A stretch of DNA of 64,000 bases from Gnomoniopsis sp. IMI 355080 (Eukaryota; Ascomycota; Sordariomycetes; Diaporthales; Gnomoniaceae): positions 1 through 64,000 of the forward strand of contig JAPEVC010000100.1 in assembly GCA_027946555.1 (NCBI GenBank), read 5' to 3'. The notes below the pieces were generated by a model, which worked only from the letters and a program-made list of their open reading frames with translations, searched no databases and was not told where the DNA came from. Shown one piece after another: positions 11,669 to 23,249 of the stretch; the stretch's first letter is position 1; each line of letters starts with the position of its first letter. The position numbers were made by a program, and so were the translations under genes.

Positions 11669-12780
11669 GGTGTTCACTATGCTGTGAATTGCCCTGGACT
11701 CTGAGAATCGACTACTTGTGAACTCTGGTCAACAGACTATACTTCGATGTTGCGCATGGACGATCAAGAGGAAAAGCCCTCGATGTGGTGACCTGGAAAA
11801 CTAGTTGATGTCCTACCTTGTCGCGAGTCGCAAACAAATAAATGTTCACCGCTTCTCAAGCATAAACTTGCTACTGGGAAGTGCGCAGAAGATCGTGAAA
11901 CAACGTGCGGAGATGCCCACAATTGTTACGAGTCGCGAGACGTCGTCGGAGCTGTAGATTGGTAGGCTCAGAGAAGATGGGATGATAGGTGTAGTTACGC
12001 ATAGAATTCATGCAAACTTTATTGTTAGGGGTGATGGCAGTTGTTTAAACCAATTGTTGAAGACAAGAACAGAACAATTCAGAGCAGCTCCCCGGCCAGC
12101 CCGGCTGCCCGGTTGTCATGCCCAGAGCCATGACGACAGTAAGAATCTGGTTTACCAGCTACACTAAGCCTTTTCGGATGTTAGCGCACCAATAGCTTCA
12201 GCACAGATCGCTGCAAGACCCTTGATCTGCCGGTAGACGTGCAGTGCCTGACGTCACTCTGGCACCGCTTGACCCGGAAATCGACTTAGTACCTTACTAT
12301 CAGTGGCCTTTTCCCGCTTTCTTGAACCTGTCTCATTGTTTCCCGCAGTGCTTGAGCGGATGCTTTGAATCTCAAATCAAATGCTACTGCATGCTTGAGA
12401 ATGATGATAATGATGATGATGACCAAGAGTTAGCCTCAAGTAACCTCAAAGGCCGCTCTAGTGTGACGTGGCAGCCGCACATCTACGGAGGTACAGTATT
12501 TCTGTATTTCGAGAGATGCAAGCAACCATATGCCTGAACACTGCAGTGCACGTGGTAATGCATCCGACCCTGTGGCTTCCCGTTCTACTACGTACCTAGA
12601 GCAAGAGCCCGGCCCGAAACCAGGGTCCCTGCAGCTGGAGTTGAGCCGATCCCGGTTTTCAACGACAATCTCCTGACATCCGTAACTTCGACAACGTGAC
12701 CGCTCTTCCGGTTCTCGTTCAGTAGCTGTTCAGTCTGCTTGAACTTTGTACGAAACCATGAAACTATTAGACAGCATCTC
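11669..12780. other. Intergenic spacer
   Basis: Both flanking genes lie on the minus strand, so this holds the promoter of the SUR7-like gene and the 3' end of the transporter gene. No coding frame with recognisable features is seen; a 97-codon frame at 12244-12537 has no supporting features. Confidence 0.45.
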
Positions 12781-14315
12781 CTAGGCCAGCAGTCCAGCAA
12801 CCTTTCCACTCGGCGGCTCTCCCTTGCTCGTGACTGAGTCCACCGAGATCCTAATCTTCTCAGCCGGAGGGCTGGGACGTGGCGTGCCATCCCTTCGCCC
12901 ACTCCTTCCGCGCTGCACTTCCTCATCGCCGTTTTGGGGATTGATAACGATGAGACTCCCGAGGTACTCAGAGGCCTTTGCCATGAGTGGCGTTGTGGAC
13001 TCGCGACTCCCTGCCTCCGTGTCCGAGCCCGTGGGTATTCCAAACCACGCATCGACCTGCGGACCCATTCCATCAGGTGAAAGACTGTAGAAGAATGCGC
13101 CTGCCAAAGCCACCCCATATCCCATAATCTGGGTGAAAGTGATAGGTGTGTGTGAGAACAGGAGGGAGGCGAGGATGGGGAAGGGCGAGTTCAAAAATCC
13201 GATGAGGCTCACCGCAAGTGCCGACGTTTTACTGATCTGTGTGATTTCCACGTTAATGCAATTCCCTTGTGAGAATGATGAACCACTTACTAGGAAGACG
13301 CCTGCGACATTCAACATGAAGGCCACAACACAACTCAGCACCAAAGTCCAAATCCCTACTCGCTGCACCTCCAGTATGCTGAACGTCCTCAGCTCAAACA
13401 CAAGCGCCAGTGACCCGCTTGAAAACATGCAGACCGGCGCGAAATAGTAGAGTGCTACCAGGGGACTCATGCCCATGCCTCCAGTAGGTGCCACAATTTC
13501 TGCCTCTCCATCCTCTTCATCCAATACCACTGGCGTTCCAGCACCAGGGAACCTACCCCTTCGTGGCTCCTTCAGCAGCCTCTCTACAATTAACAACCTC
13601 CCGCATTCCGCCGCTGTTCCCAGCACACACACCAGGAATCCTCTGCCGAGGAAGCTCATGCCGCCAAAGGTGGACACGCATGCCCCGAATGCAATCACGG
13701 CCATATTGCCGAGGACGGTCACTTTAGGATTCGTGAGGGACATGGCCCAAGAAATAAGGAGGGTGAAGAGAGGCGCTAGAGCTTTGAGCATTTCTGTGTT
13801 CGGCAGAGGCACCGAGTTGTAGGTCATGTTCGAGCAGAGGAGCGAGAGAGTGTATAGAAGTCCAATTGGCAGGATCGTGCGCAGGTAGAGGCGACCCGTA
13901 ATGGGACTGCTGGGCCGCGTGATGAGGGGTGTATAACGCGCAAGAAGCTGCGTAAATATGGTCGTGCCCGCCAGGTGTACAAATGCGAGGGTCACGGCTG
14001 GTGAAAGTCAGTATGATACTGGCCATCGTGTCCTGAACTGGCTAGGAAACTTGCGATAGTCTGGTATACAATCAGTCATTGGGTCATTGGCGTATGAGAT
14101 AGAGGAAACTCACGGAAATGTTCAACAACTAGCAGATAGTTGTTGAACAAGGTCATAGCGCTGCTCAGAATCATCCAGCTCCTAGACAGTTGAGTTCATT
14201 GTCAGTCTCGCCCGATCAGTCTGTTCGAGGGGTGGGGAACGGTAACGTACACAGCATGAAACACTGCATTGAGGCCATACTCTCCAACCTGTGTGGGCAC
14301 CACGGTCGTCGCCAT
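12781..14315 (-). CDS. Triose-phosphate transporter (TPT/SLC35) family carrier
   Basis: Exons 14315-14251, 14181-14114, 13997-13291 and 13236-12781 give 431 residues. The introns are 69, 116 and 54 bases. The protein has about ten hydrophobic segments of the drug/metabolite transporter superfamily. TPT-like features include HFPVTLAFVHLAGTTIFTQ after the first exons and LPNTEMLKALAPLFTLLI in the middle. Fungal members sit in Golgi, ER or other internal membranes and exchange nucleotide-sugars or phosphorylated metabolites; the substrate here is unknown. A hydrophilic C-terminal tail of about 100 residues is presumably cytosolic. The last intron is a multiple of three without a stop, so a reader could miss it. 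I removed it because it has GTAAGT, a TTAAC branch and ACACAG, and its removal restores a smooth VFLISKTSAL helix. Confidence 0.82.
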
Positions 14316-14624
14316 GGTATTCGAGAAGGTATGCACAGTATGCAGCCCTATCGGAAACAATATCAGAAAAGCAAGTGCAAGATCTTCAGCAAGTCGGACG
14401 CTAAAGCTGGCTTATATTGAATGGGTAGCCCGACTGCAGAGCAAGGGAGGCAACCACCACCCAACGCGATCTATCGTGCTTGGAATGCTCATGGGTGGGG
14501 GCTCCCTTCTTCCTCCCTTGGAGAGACCAATTTACCAAGGTTTCTACAAAATGATCTTGCTATGCTGTTCTGTTCTCCCTTCAAGCTCTTCTCACCTCTC
14601 AACATTCCAACTATTTCCAGCAAA
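14316..14624. promoter_or_regulatory. Divergent promoter region, 309 bp
   Basis: This stretch separates the start codons of the minus-strand transporter and the plus-strand acidic membrane protein. A TTATATTG at 14411-14418 on the + strand could act as a TATA-like element for the latter. I see no other distinct motif. Confidence 0.35.
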
Positions 14625-15044
14625 ATGCCTCAGCTACCCATTGCTCCGCCTGCTGAACGCCGCTCATCCCACAGGTGGATCTGGTTCTCTCTTCTCAGCC
14701 TCATCCTGCTGTGTGGAGCGGCTTTCCACCGACGCCAACTGCCTCTTCAGAGATCTAAAGATCTGTCTGGCTACAAATTCATATACTTGTCGCCAGCGGC
14801 TGAGAGCCTGGAGCAGGTGCCTCATCTGAACAACGATGACGACGAAGTCTTTGCCGAGGACGGCGAGGACGACTACGACGATGACGACGATGAGGACGAC
14901 AACGACAACGATGAGCAGGGGGGGCTTTTTTTGATTGAGGAGGATCCGATCGAAATTGACTCGTCGAGACTAAGAATGAGGAGGGCTAGTCGAAGGATAC
15001 AGGCCATGGTCGAGAGAGAACAATCCCAGGAACGGGAGCATTGA
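14625..15044 (+). CDS. Small single-pass membrane protein with acidic tract
   Basis: I do not recognise this protein. From the ATG at 14625 it has 139 residues; the same frame is open back to an ATG at 14421, which would add 68 residues. I prefer 14625 because of its CAAAATGCC context and because the upstream part reads like leader sequence. One hydrophobic segment lies at about 18-34 after an Arg-rich stretch. A low-complexity run of Asp and Glu follows near 69-97, and the C-terminus is Arg/Glu-rich. The layout suggests a type II or tail-facing membrane protein with a charged domain. No function is proposed. It is divergently arranged with the transporter at 12.8-14.3 kb. Confidence 0.5.
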   Translation: MPQLPIAPPAERRSSHRWIWFSLLSLILLCGAAFHRRQLPLQRSKDLSGYKFIYLSPAAESLEQVPHLNNDDDEVFAEDGEDDYDDDDDEDDNDNDEQGGLFLIEEDPIEIDSSRLRMRRASRRIQAMVEREQSQEREH

Positions 15045-15908
15045 ATCTTTGAACCAATTTGGAGTGGCTAGCTTTGTCACGTCAGTCTCCGCCAGCATCC
15101 TATCCTAACTTGAGCCATAATCACATATCGTGGGTCTCGGATATCAAGTCGATTTGAATGTTAATGTCGTATATTTCGTAACTGACCAAATTAGCTTAGG
15201 GTTACGACAACCTTGTGGCCGTCTGGTCCATGGCTAGGCCAAGTATCGCGAATTTTCCCCATAATCATGAGGTCCACGATTCTGTACAGGTGACCAAGGA
15301 GAACTTGACAAGAGCGGGCACACATTTCGGCAATAAACCATCTTGTGTAGATCAGCATTGCTTCAAGACAACTCTAGGGTCATAAAACGATACGGCGAGA
15401 CCTTTTTGCCTTGCCGAGGCCAGCCTGGTGTAGATGCCAGACATATCTAAGATAACATTCTGACTGGCAACTATCTATTCTCATGTTGTCAATGCTCTTA
15501 TCACAAATTATACTTATGGTTGATGAGCTTCGGTCATTTCATCTTATGTATATATTTTCATTGGGGTCTTGTTGAATTCTAGTCCAAGTTCCAGAAATTT
15601 CGAGCAGCAGGCCTCTGGTGCCTAGTCTGCTAGACCACCCTTATTCAAATATTGCTTGCATACTTACCTGGGTAGTTCAGAAGACCTGCGTATGTTCCAA
15701 ATCTTCATTGTAGATAAGGTCTCTTGGATAAGGCATTGTTGTGAAGAGCTGGGGTTGAATTGCAGTGAGTTTTGCTGCAAGTGCTCAAGGAGAACCTGGG
15801 CATGGTCGAAGGCTCTCCTTCCATCTTTCTCATACCTGAGCAAGCATCCGTTGTTTGATCCACCTTAACTTGTCAACACCATCAAAGTATCAAGATCCAA
15901 AGCATTCG
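15045..15908. other. Intergenic spacer
   Basis: AT-leaning DNA between two plus-strand genes. It should hold the 3' end of the acidic membrane protein and the promoter of the zinc-finger gene. No coding frame is supported. Confidence 0.45.
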
Positions 15909-17497
15909 ATGGACAATATCACCATGTCTCTAGGCCCATTGGCATTACCGACTCCTCTGCGGCGAGACAAAGACTTACCAAGAGGCTCATCCTCAAAGTC
16001 AAGAACAGACAGTCATGCTCCCACCAGCATGAACCAGGACTCCAACGACGATGGTAAGAAGCACAGAGAGAATACAAATACTACAAGCCTGACGATGTAA
16101 CCATCACAACAAGGCTTCTGCCCTCCTCTTACGCCCAGGAGCAGCAGCTGCTGCCAAATGCCTCCTCATCGAGTGCACCAGCAAACTATATTTCTCAAAT
16201 TCACAAAAGTCCAGAACCTTCCGCTGACCTGTCCCACCTATTTCCATCAGGAATTCTTCTCGAACCATCACCAAGCTCTCAGGCTACCTCCGATTTATCG
16301 GCCAGCGGCTGTCAGGCTCAACCGTTCAGCCTACCCTATTTCAGACTGACAGATCAAGAACTCAGAGACTTCCAGAAGCGCTCGCACCAGTCCAGCACAT
16401 ACCTCTTCAGTGATCTTCTTCTTGTGCAAGAGCTCGAGAAACTCGGCAGAGGCTGGAGTGCTTTTGTGCGCGCGAAAGATAAAGCCAGACGAGACGGCAT
16501 CATTGCAACGTTCCAATCACGATTGAAGGCCGAGATGGACGAAACCGCGCACTTGGGCTTGGCCTACAAAGACGCTGGTGCCAACCCAAAACTTGACGAG
16601 CATGGGTTGCCTATGCCGCCAGGAGCAGTCAGTCTGCAGGCCGCAGAGGCAAAGAGCAGGGAGATTGCAAACAAGAGAAAGAAGAAGAAGCGACACCGGC
16701 CGACTGAGCTGAAGCAGCCGGCCATGAAAAGAAACCAGGGTATGATTGAGTTGTAGGATGTGAGGATGATTCAGAAATGGAAGCTAACGAGCTGTCGAGT
16801 GAAATCTTTAGACGAGGAACCATTCGACGAAGATTTCGAGTCACCCTATGTCCCCCGCAGGACCAAGAGAAAAAATGTCTCCATGCGTACAGAATCGTCT
16901 TGGATGAGTCTTCGACCCAGGCGAAACCTGACGAGACCCGATTACAAGAAGACCAAGATCCAAGAGACTTCCCAGTCCAGTTTCGAGCCCAGTTCCGGGT
17001 CTTCAGGGGACTCAGACATTCCATCTTCGCCCACCCCTCGGAACATCTTCGCGGAACTGAAGCCGCATTTTACCGAGTTTCCATGCCGGTGGAAAGACTG
17101 CAAGGCTGTTCTCCTGAACTTGGAAACCCTTAAAAAGCACCTATCTATCGTCCACTCGGGCGAGGCCCGTGAGCACCTGCGTTGTTTTTGGGACAAGTGT
17201 GGCAGACTTAGAACGCCAGTGCTCTTCAGCAAGCTCTCAGACGTTGACAGTCATGTCCTTGAGCGCCACGTTGACGAAATCGCCTGGAGGCTAGGAGACG
17301 GCATAGGTGGTGTCGTTGGAGGGCCCGTTGTTCCAGATTACTCAGTGAACCCCCCACTGCGTTTATTCCGCAAAGAAGATCAAACCGAGGCATTGAAGAA
17401 AGAAGAGAAGGGTCTGTCGCAGCGCGAGGTGCAGAATGCGGACGAGACCGACACGGAGAGCTCGGATGATGACGACGATGAGGATATTCTGCCATAA
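15909..17497 (+). CDS. C2H2-type zinc-finger protein, 5' junction unresolved
   Basis: The 3' part is clear: one exon ends at 16739, a 72-base intron (16740-16811, CTAAC branch, TTTAG) follows, and the last exon is 16812-17497. The C-terminal half carries two C2H2-like units, C-x4-C...H-x4-H (CRWKDC...HLSIVH) and a second that starts CFWDKC and ends HVLERH. An acidic tail of Asp/Glu closes the protein. A nuclear DNA-binding role is plausible but not shown. The 5' part is odd. The frame from ATG 15909 looks coding up to about 16072, and the frame feeding the rest looks coding from 16058, but the two differ by one phase. Joining them needs a 17-base intron (16054-16070), a weak GTCAAG donor at 15998 (about 481 residues in all), or a 2-base frameshift in the GA run near 16063-16072. 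Confidence 0.65.
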
Positions 17498-17709
17498 TGA
17501 GAAGGGACTTTGACATTCAAAGAGAAGCCCACCCTACCGAATTGGCAGTGGCAGAGATGAGAACATGTACAGGTTGGAGTCTTCTGTGCATTCCGTGGTA
17601 TGACATTGATGCGGTCTTAGTTTAGGCACGTAAAGTAATGAGTCTTGCTCCCAAACTGAATGCTCCTGGACTGCTGCAAGCCTTTGACCTATCACTGCCA
17701 GCTACTATT

Positions 17710-18417
17710 CTACCGCCTCGTCACATTCCCAGCAGTTGAGATCATCTCCATCGTGAGTTGGACGGGTTGACAGCTTGGATTCTGCGCCGGCTGAGTGAAA
17801 ACCCACCCAATCGAGTAATAATAGTAACCACCCGTGAACTGATAGCACAAGTTCCAGTTCGTGAGGTTCCCAAAATACTGGACCGGGTCCGGATACGTGG
17901 CGTTGTTGTTGCTATCATCGACTCCTCCAGGAAGGTAGAATGTGCCGTCGTCGGACACGCTTATATATGTCGTCCCAGGAGAATACGAGTATCCTGGGTA
18001 GAACAGAGGGACCGCCACGTTGCTTCCATAGTTGAGACCCAAGGTCATTGCTGAAGGGACATAGTCCGTGGTCCCGTCTTCGTTATTGAGTGGTAGTTCC
18101 CAGATGAGCAAGCCCTGAGTACCGTTGGGCGAGGTTGCGTTCAGGTAGTACTCGTTGTAGGAACTGGGTACGCCGTCACCGCTTGCTTCATAGCAGAGGC
18201 CTTCTATCGCCGCACCCGCGTGGCACGACCCAACGTAGCCTGGTGATTATTAATGAGTCTGAGCAGGTCAACATGATAGGTTTTGAGGGATAGCACTGTT
18301 CATACCGTCTATCGAAGAGTTTGTCTTGCCGGTGATATGAATGGCAAATGGGCCTGACACATACTGCGCTGTCGCTAGCACCGCAAGGGTGAGCAGCGGA
18401 ATCATTGTGGTGATCAT
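17710..18417 (-). CDS. Secreted protein of unknown function
   Basis: Exons 18417-18306 and 18239-17710, with a 66-base intron, give 213 residues. The first 18 or so residues form a signal peptide (MITTMIPLLTLAVLATA). The mature part has several N-glycosylation sequons (NAT, NGT, NLT, NVT) and a few cysteines: SCHAG, LCYEA, NLCYQF and PSCQP. It is rich in Tyr and Gly, including a GGYYYYS run. I recognise the general look of fungal secreted proteins made of beta strands but cannot name a characterised family. A TATATA at 18493-18498, 76 bases upstream of the ATG, fits a regulated core promoter. The protein is probably extracellular; no enzymatic motif is visible. Confidence 0.75.
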
Positions 18418-19367
18418 CTTTGACAATTTGTTTGGAGAGTTGTTGTCCTAGGTATTGCAGCGATTTGTTCCAGTAAGTGGCCGGGAGGTTCGTATATAGA
18501 AAGCAATGTTGAGTGGATGAGTAGCTGATTCAATGCTTTGTTCAATGGCTGGAGCATTGTCGGCTTTATACTATTCAGACATCTCAAAAGACGTTGAGAA
18601 GTGATCATCAGACCAATACTACAACATGACATCTCGCCATCCACTTGAAGTTAGGTTATGTTGCACGCACAATCTAGTCCTCAAATTGACCAGTGACGAC
18701 GCGGCTCGTATATGCAGTCAGCGGATGTCAGTGAGATTTTTAGGCAAAAATGTGCGTGCCAAGACTTTGCTCAGCAACATTCGTATCGACGTCACATGAG
18801 ACACCTTTTACTGCTCTGCATTCGATTGGGATAGTTAGAAGGAAACATGCGGAGCCGACTTGATGAGTCTGACATAAACTCGTGGAATGGCGGCATTGTG
18901 ACTGATCCTGTCTCATTCAGTGACGGTACTTTTGACCGCTCTTGTTGGACACGAGAAGCAGAAAACACTCAATACGAGAATCGAGCCTGAACGGCTCGAG
19001 ATTGCGCAAAATCGGTCTAGGTGTTTCCACATGTTCGAAATAGAGTATTGAGAATCACCGCAACCAGGTAGGTCAGCCGTGTTGTACGGGACGTCAAGAG
19101 TCAGATGCCTCGATGGATAAGAAAGCACTGATGTGATTCCATACAGATAAAATATTGCTAGACACATGATAGACCCGGGGAAAGACCCATGGATACATCC
19201 ATCATTGAATACCCTAGCTTACTCTCCATCATGATAACACCTCTATGTCAGAATAGCTGTCATCTAGGTAGGGAACAAGACTGGTCAAATTTTGGCGAAG
19301 TGCACCCAGGTTCGTCCCAGCCCCCGAGATGTGCTCTGGAATCAATTCAAAATTACCTGGATATCAT
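18418..19367. other. Intergenic spacer with upstream region of the secreted-protein gene
   Basis: No gene is seen. The left end holds the promoter of the minus-strand secreted protein (TATATA at 18493-18498), and the right end the 3' side of the glycosyltransferase gene. Confidence 0.45.
18493..18498 (-). promoter_or_regulatory. TATA-like element of the 213-residue secreted protein gene
   Basis: TATATA on the minus strand lies 76 bases upstream of the start codon at 18417, a distance that fits a short 5' leader. Confidence 0.35.
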
Positions 19368-20606
19368 CTAAATTGGAGTCGCTTCTAGCAATCGCCCGAT
19401 TTTATAAGGTGTGATAGGCCTCAATATAGATGGGTGAGGCAACTTATCCTGTGTCCAGTAAACCATACCGTACCTCAGCCAATGTGCGTACGTGCCTGGG
19501 ACAATGTCGCTCCCATCATGCATCCTCCAGAGAGACCCAAGTGTCTCGCCGAGTACGGCCAGGATCAGCCCGTGTGCAAGCTTAAAAGCAAAGCTTCTCG
19601 ACAAGCATGCCTCGACAATTTGTCTTGCTAGCTTCTGATCTGGGGACTCCTCATGTCCCCTTTCCGGTAGGCGCAAGGACATGAGCTCGAATGCTCGTGG
19701 CCCATCCCACGATGTCATCTCGTTGATCAATTGCGAGCCCACCATGAATTCCATCACATACACATGCCTCCCAACATACTCTGGCCCGTCCCATCCATCT
19801 TCCTCGTCCACGCTCCCCATCGCCATACGTATCGCTTGTCCCTGGATGATATAATCACTCAACTCAACCTGCAACTTATCAGAGTCGTCTGGGCCACTCT
19901 TCATCAGCGACAGTCCCTGCAGCAATGAGGAACGATGCATGCCCTCTGTGCTGGTCTTTCCGCCATCCTCTGCCCACAGCGCAAGCAGAAGCTGATGGCA
20001 GCGCAGGAAGAGTGCATTATTCCGACCCGCCCCCATGAAATAGTTGAAGAGATTGTAACCATCTTCGCTCTTTCCATCGTCGTTCTTTCCGCCGTCGTGG
20101 AATGATATGACCTCGAACGGACTGTCCGGATCGCCAATTGTGGAATTCCATAGTGCGGCCAAGTCTCCAATCAACATGAGCCCTACGTCCGCATAAACCC
20201 CGCCATATTTCAGAAGCAGAGGGAACCGTACGAGGTCGGACATGTGTTGGCGAGCGTAGGTGCCGGTGATGGTCCCTTTGCGGAACGCCTCGGGAAATAG
20301 CGTGGGATCTGACATATTGAGGAAGTTGGCCACGTGGCCTGGCGAGCCCGGAGCCAGGTCGAGGACGCGGATTGTCCAGCCCAGGGAAGCGAGGCGCCGA
20401 TGATAGGCTCGAACAGTGCGCTTAGCGTAGGGGTGCATAGTGCTGTAGCCTGAATGCCAGAAGAACCAGACATTGCGCTCGTGGCCATTCGGCACGGGTG
20501 GGGGAGCCTGAAGGAGAGTGTCTATTTCATTGTCCGAGCGGAGGTCGAGTTGTGTTTCTGGGATAGAGTGTACGCCTTTTGGAACGGGGTATGAGTGGGA
20601 TTCCAT
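19368..20606 (-). CDS. Capsule-synthesis-like glycosyltransferase
   Basis: This is an intronless gene of 412 residues if translation starts at the ATG at 20606; a Met at 20672 would add 22 residues. The protein resembles fungal members of the Gly_transf_sug/Caps_synth group. It has a WFFWHSGY strand near the start of the domain and a LxWTIRVLD second strand. A helix reading SDLVRFPLLLKYGGVYADVG comes next, placing the usual nucleotide-sugar and metal-binding site. The canonical DXD is replaced by ADVG, as I recall for many fungal members. Donor and acceptor sugars are unknown. No signal peptide or clear membrane anchor is visible from this start, so a cytosolic location cannot be excluded. 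Confidence 0.78.
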   Translation of the reverse strand: MESHSYPVPKGVHSIPETQLDLRSDNEIDTLLQAPPPVPNGHERNVWFFWHSGYSTMHPYAKRTVRAYHRRLASLGWTIRVLDLAPGSPGHVANFLNMSDPTLFPEAFRKGTITGTYARQHMSDLVRFPLLLKYGGVYADVGLMLIGDLAALWNSTIGDPDSPFEVISFHDGGKNDDGKSEDGYNLFNYFMGAGRNNALFLRCHQLLLALWAEDGGKTSTEGMHRSSLLQGLSLMKSGPDDSDKLQVELSDYIIQGQAIRMAMGSVDEEDGWDGPEYVGRHVYVMEFMVGSQLINEMTSWDGPRAFELMSLRLPERGHEESPDQKLARQIVEACLSRSFAFKLAHGLILAVLGETLGSLWRMHDGSDIVPGTYAHWLRYGMVYWTQDKLPHPSILRPITPYKIGRLLEATPI

Positions 20607-23249
20607 CGTCACAATTTCCCGAGGTTGGGGATTTGGTGTTGTGTGAAGTTGGTGATTGTGTGTAAGTGGCATGGGAGAGTGTCGTAGGTAACGAATGCGT
20701 TGCCCTGAGTTGTCTTGTCTGGTAGATTGTATAAATTGAAAAGACAACAAAGACAAAGGATAGGATTAGGCGGTATTATATGCCCTCCAACTCTCACGAG
20801 TTTGCTGCCAGTCAAGGTTTTCCTTGAGCTCTGAAGGATGCAGTATTGTCGTCTTCTATCTAGGCATGTATCATTCTGACCGACATGAACATGATTGCAT
20901 TCAGGACACAGCTGGCAATTTGTTAGGGTTTTGCCGTACTTTGCCATACAACACTTAACACTTCGTTGGCCTCTAGTTTGGGCTAGGCAGGCCGATCATT
21001 TCGACTCATACTTTGTCAGTTGCGCACATCCGGCATCCCACTGCCGGAAAAGTGGGTCTCGGTGTGCAGGACGCCAAAGTTCGAAAGTGGAGGAAGTACG
21101 GAAAACCAGACGCAAAATTAAGGAAATCAGGCAGCATAGAAAAGCATCACACTCTTGATGAGAAAAACTTATGCTAAGCCCGATAATACCAACAATAGCT
21201 TTCACAGCCGCCGATTTCTTCCGGCTTTTCTTCCGGAACATCAATGGCATCCAGCAGTTGCTCTTACCATCCAACGCCTCGATCATACCCTCTCTCACTA
21301 TCTTCACACGTTGTGCCTAGTCGAGGAAAAATCATCGGGTCCCTAGACAGAAGACTCGCCGCAGTTGCTTCTATACGCGACCAGATCCCACAAATCCTCA
21401 CTTCATCTCGTGGGAGGCTCGAGGATTTTCAAGTATCATCGACCGAGCTCGCTGCCACTATCCGAAGAACACAAAGTGGATGGAAAATCTACGGGCTGAT
21501 CTAGACAGACTACAGACCGCGAAAGACAATTCTAAAATGCAGCGATCGGTACACCACTCGATCACAATGACGGAAACCCTAATGTCTGCCCATCAGGGCG
21601 AGTTGACTGCCCTGACACACGAGTCCAAATCAACCATACAATTGAGCCCATCAACCAAAAACCGACAACGAACAGCATCAACAGACGACGTTGCTAAAAG
21701 ATCCATGACTGATACTGGGGATCTGGGAGGTGATGGTTCTCAACGGTCACTGATGATCTTCGATCTTCGATCTTCGGTTCTGTCTTCTCAATCTCTGTTG
21801 CTGTTGTGGTAGTCAAGGAGTAATTAGAGCAATCGATAGGTGCATGGTGTTGTACCTATGTAGCCTGAATGCCAAGGTATAAGGGAATTGCCTCTTCGGG
21901 AAGGCGGGTCTCTGGATGACTGGATGACAATAAAGCACTGGGTGCATGGGCTACCCCTGCTAAGTTTATACTGAGCATTACCTGTAGGATACCTACGCAG
22001 GTACCTAGTAGGTAGCCTGGAGGACGAGTACAGATTATCATAAAGGCCCAGCTTAAGGAATTGTTCACCATATACCGCTTATAGAGCCTCAAATGCACGC
22101 TCAGCGGGCAGTTATCGCGCTTGCAGTCTTGCCCAACTCAATTGCGCACATGGAATGGTCGTATTATTCACTGCAGGACCTGGTGAGGTTGGGGCACTGT
22201 CAAGTCTCGGAAGCTGCCTACCCAGGTATCTTACAGCAGACTTTAAGTGTCTTCCGTAACAATAAGGACAATAATCCGGAGTCAATACTTTCATCTAGCT
22301 CTATCCAGGCCAACTCGAGGCCATACTATTCTGGATCCTCCGCCAATCTATGGGCCGTCCAGATATCATACAGTTCCAGCAAACGGCTTGGAGCAGTACA
22401 CGCAAAGTCAGCAGCGACTGCAGAGCAAACCCAACCCTCCCCTCCATCCTCTTTGTGCCAAGCAGATCATCTCGATATTCGGGCACAGACATTTAGGGCA
22501 GCGGGCTTGGCCGCCTTGGAAAGTCTGAAACAATTGGAACCCGCTCTTATGATGCCTGCATGACACTCTGTGCCAAACTCTTGGCATCTGAAACCGCCGC
22601 TTGCTTCCGATCTGCCTCCTTAATGACGAGTAACTGGCTTGACGTTAAGTTTAATTCATGCTTATTATAGGGGTATTATAAAACGTCTATGCCGTCGTCA
22701 CAGCTCACAGCACATTGTGACTAGGCGCTGATGGAAGCATCAGAGAAGTAACAGATGAGCCAGAATAGAACTCAGCAACTTCATGTGAAGTGATCGCAAC
22801 AACTTGTCCTACTTGGTATTGCTTGGGACAAAATTACTCAACTAGGCCCTGGAAAGGGCAAACAGAGTTCCTGGGTATACACACAGCTTCTCTTTTCCTC
22901 AGTTCGAAGTCGACGCATCTGGTCAAATCTTGGCTCTTCGGGCGAGAAGCTTTTGTGATACCTAGGTATGTGGCTGGTGTTGATTCAAAATTCCACACCC
23001 TAAACTTTGATCCTTGGTGATGAGGATTATTTACGAAGTTTAAAGACATATAGAATGATCACTGCTGCAATGTTACAAATCACGGCTCCGTATGTGTTCT
23101 GCTTGGATGTTGTCACTCTTTTATAGTCATGAAGTACACACGATACAGCATTCCATCATCAAAGATTTCATTGATCTATGATAGAGTAGTCCAAATTCAA
23201 CCCCTCTTCATCACTCTTCATCACCTCGCATTCTCTAAAGCATATTCGC
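20607..23249. other. Gene-poor spacer, about 2.6 kb
   Basis: No supported gene. Two plus-strand stretches, 21158-21812 and 22093-22563, have moderately protein-like frames, but they lack a common frame, splice signals or family signatures. A 7-base unit GATCTTC repeats three times at 21755-21775. A perfect 12-base palindrome ATACCTAGGTAT lies at 22958-22969. Confidence 0.45.

Noticed and set aside
12244..12537. 97-codon + strand frame with cysteines and an Asp run
   Set aside because: The Asp run comes from a GAT repeat, there is no signal peptide, and the cysteines show no regular spacing.
22093..22563. 156-codon + strand frame with an ATG, in the 20.6-23.2 kb spacer
   Set aside because: There is no family signature, signal peptide or splice signal, and the composition resembles chance frames on the opposite strand.
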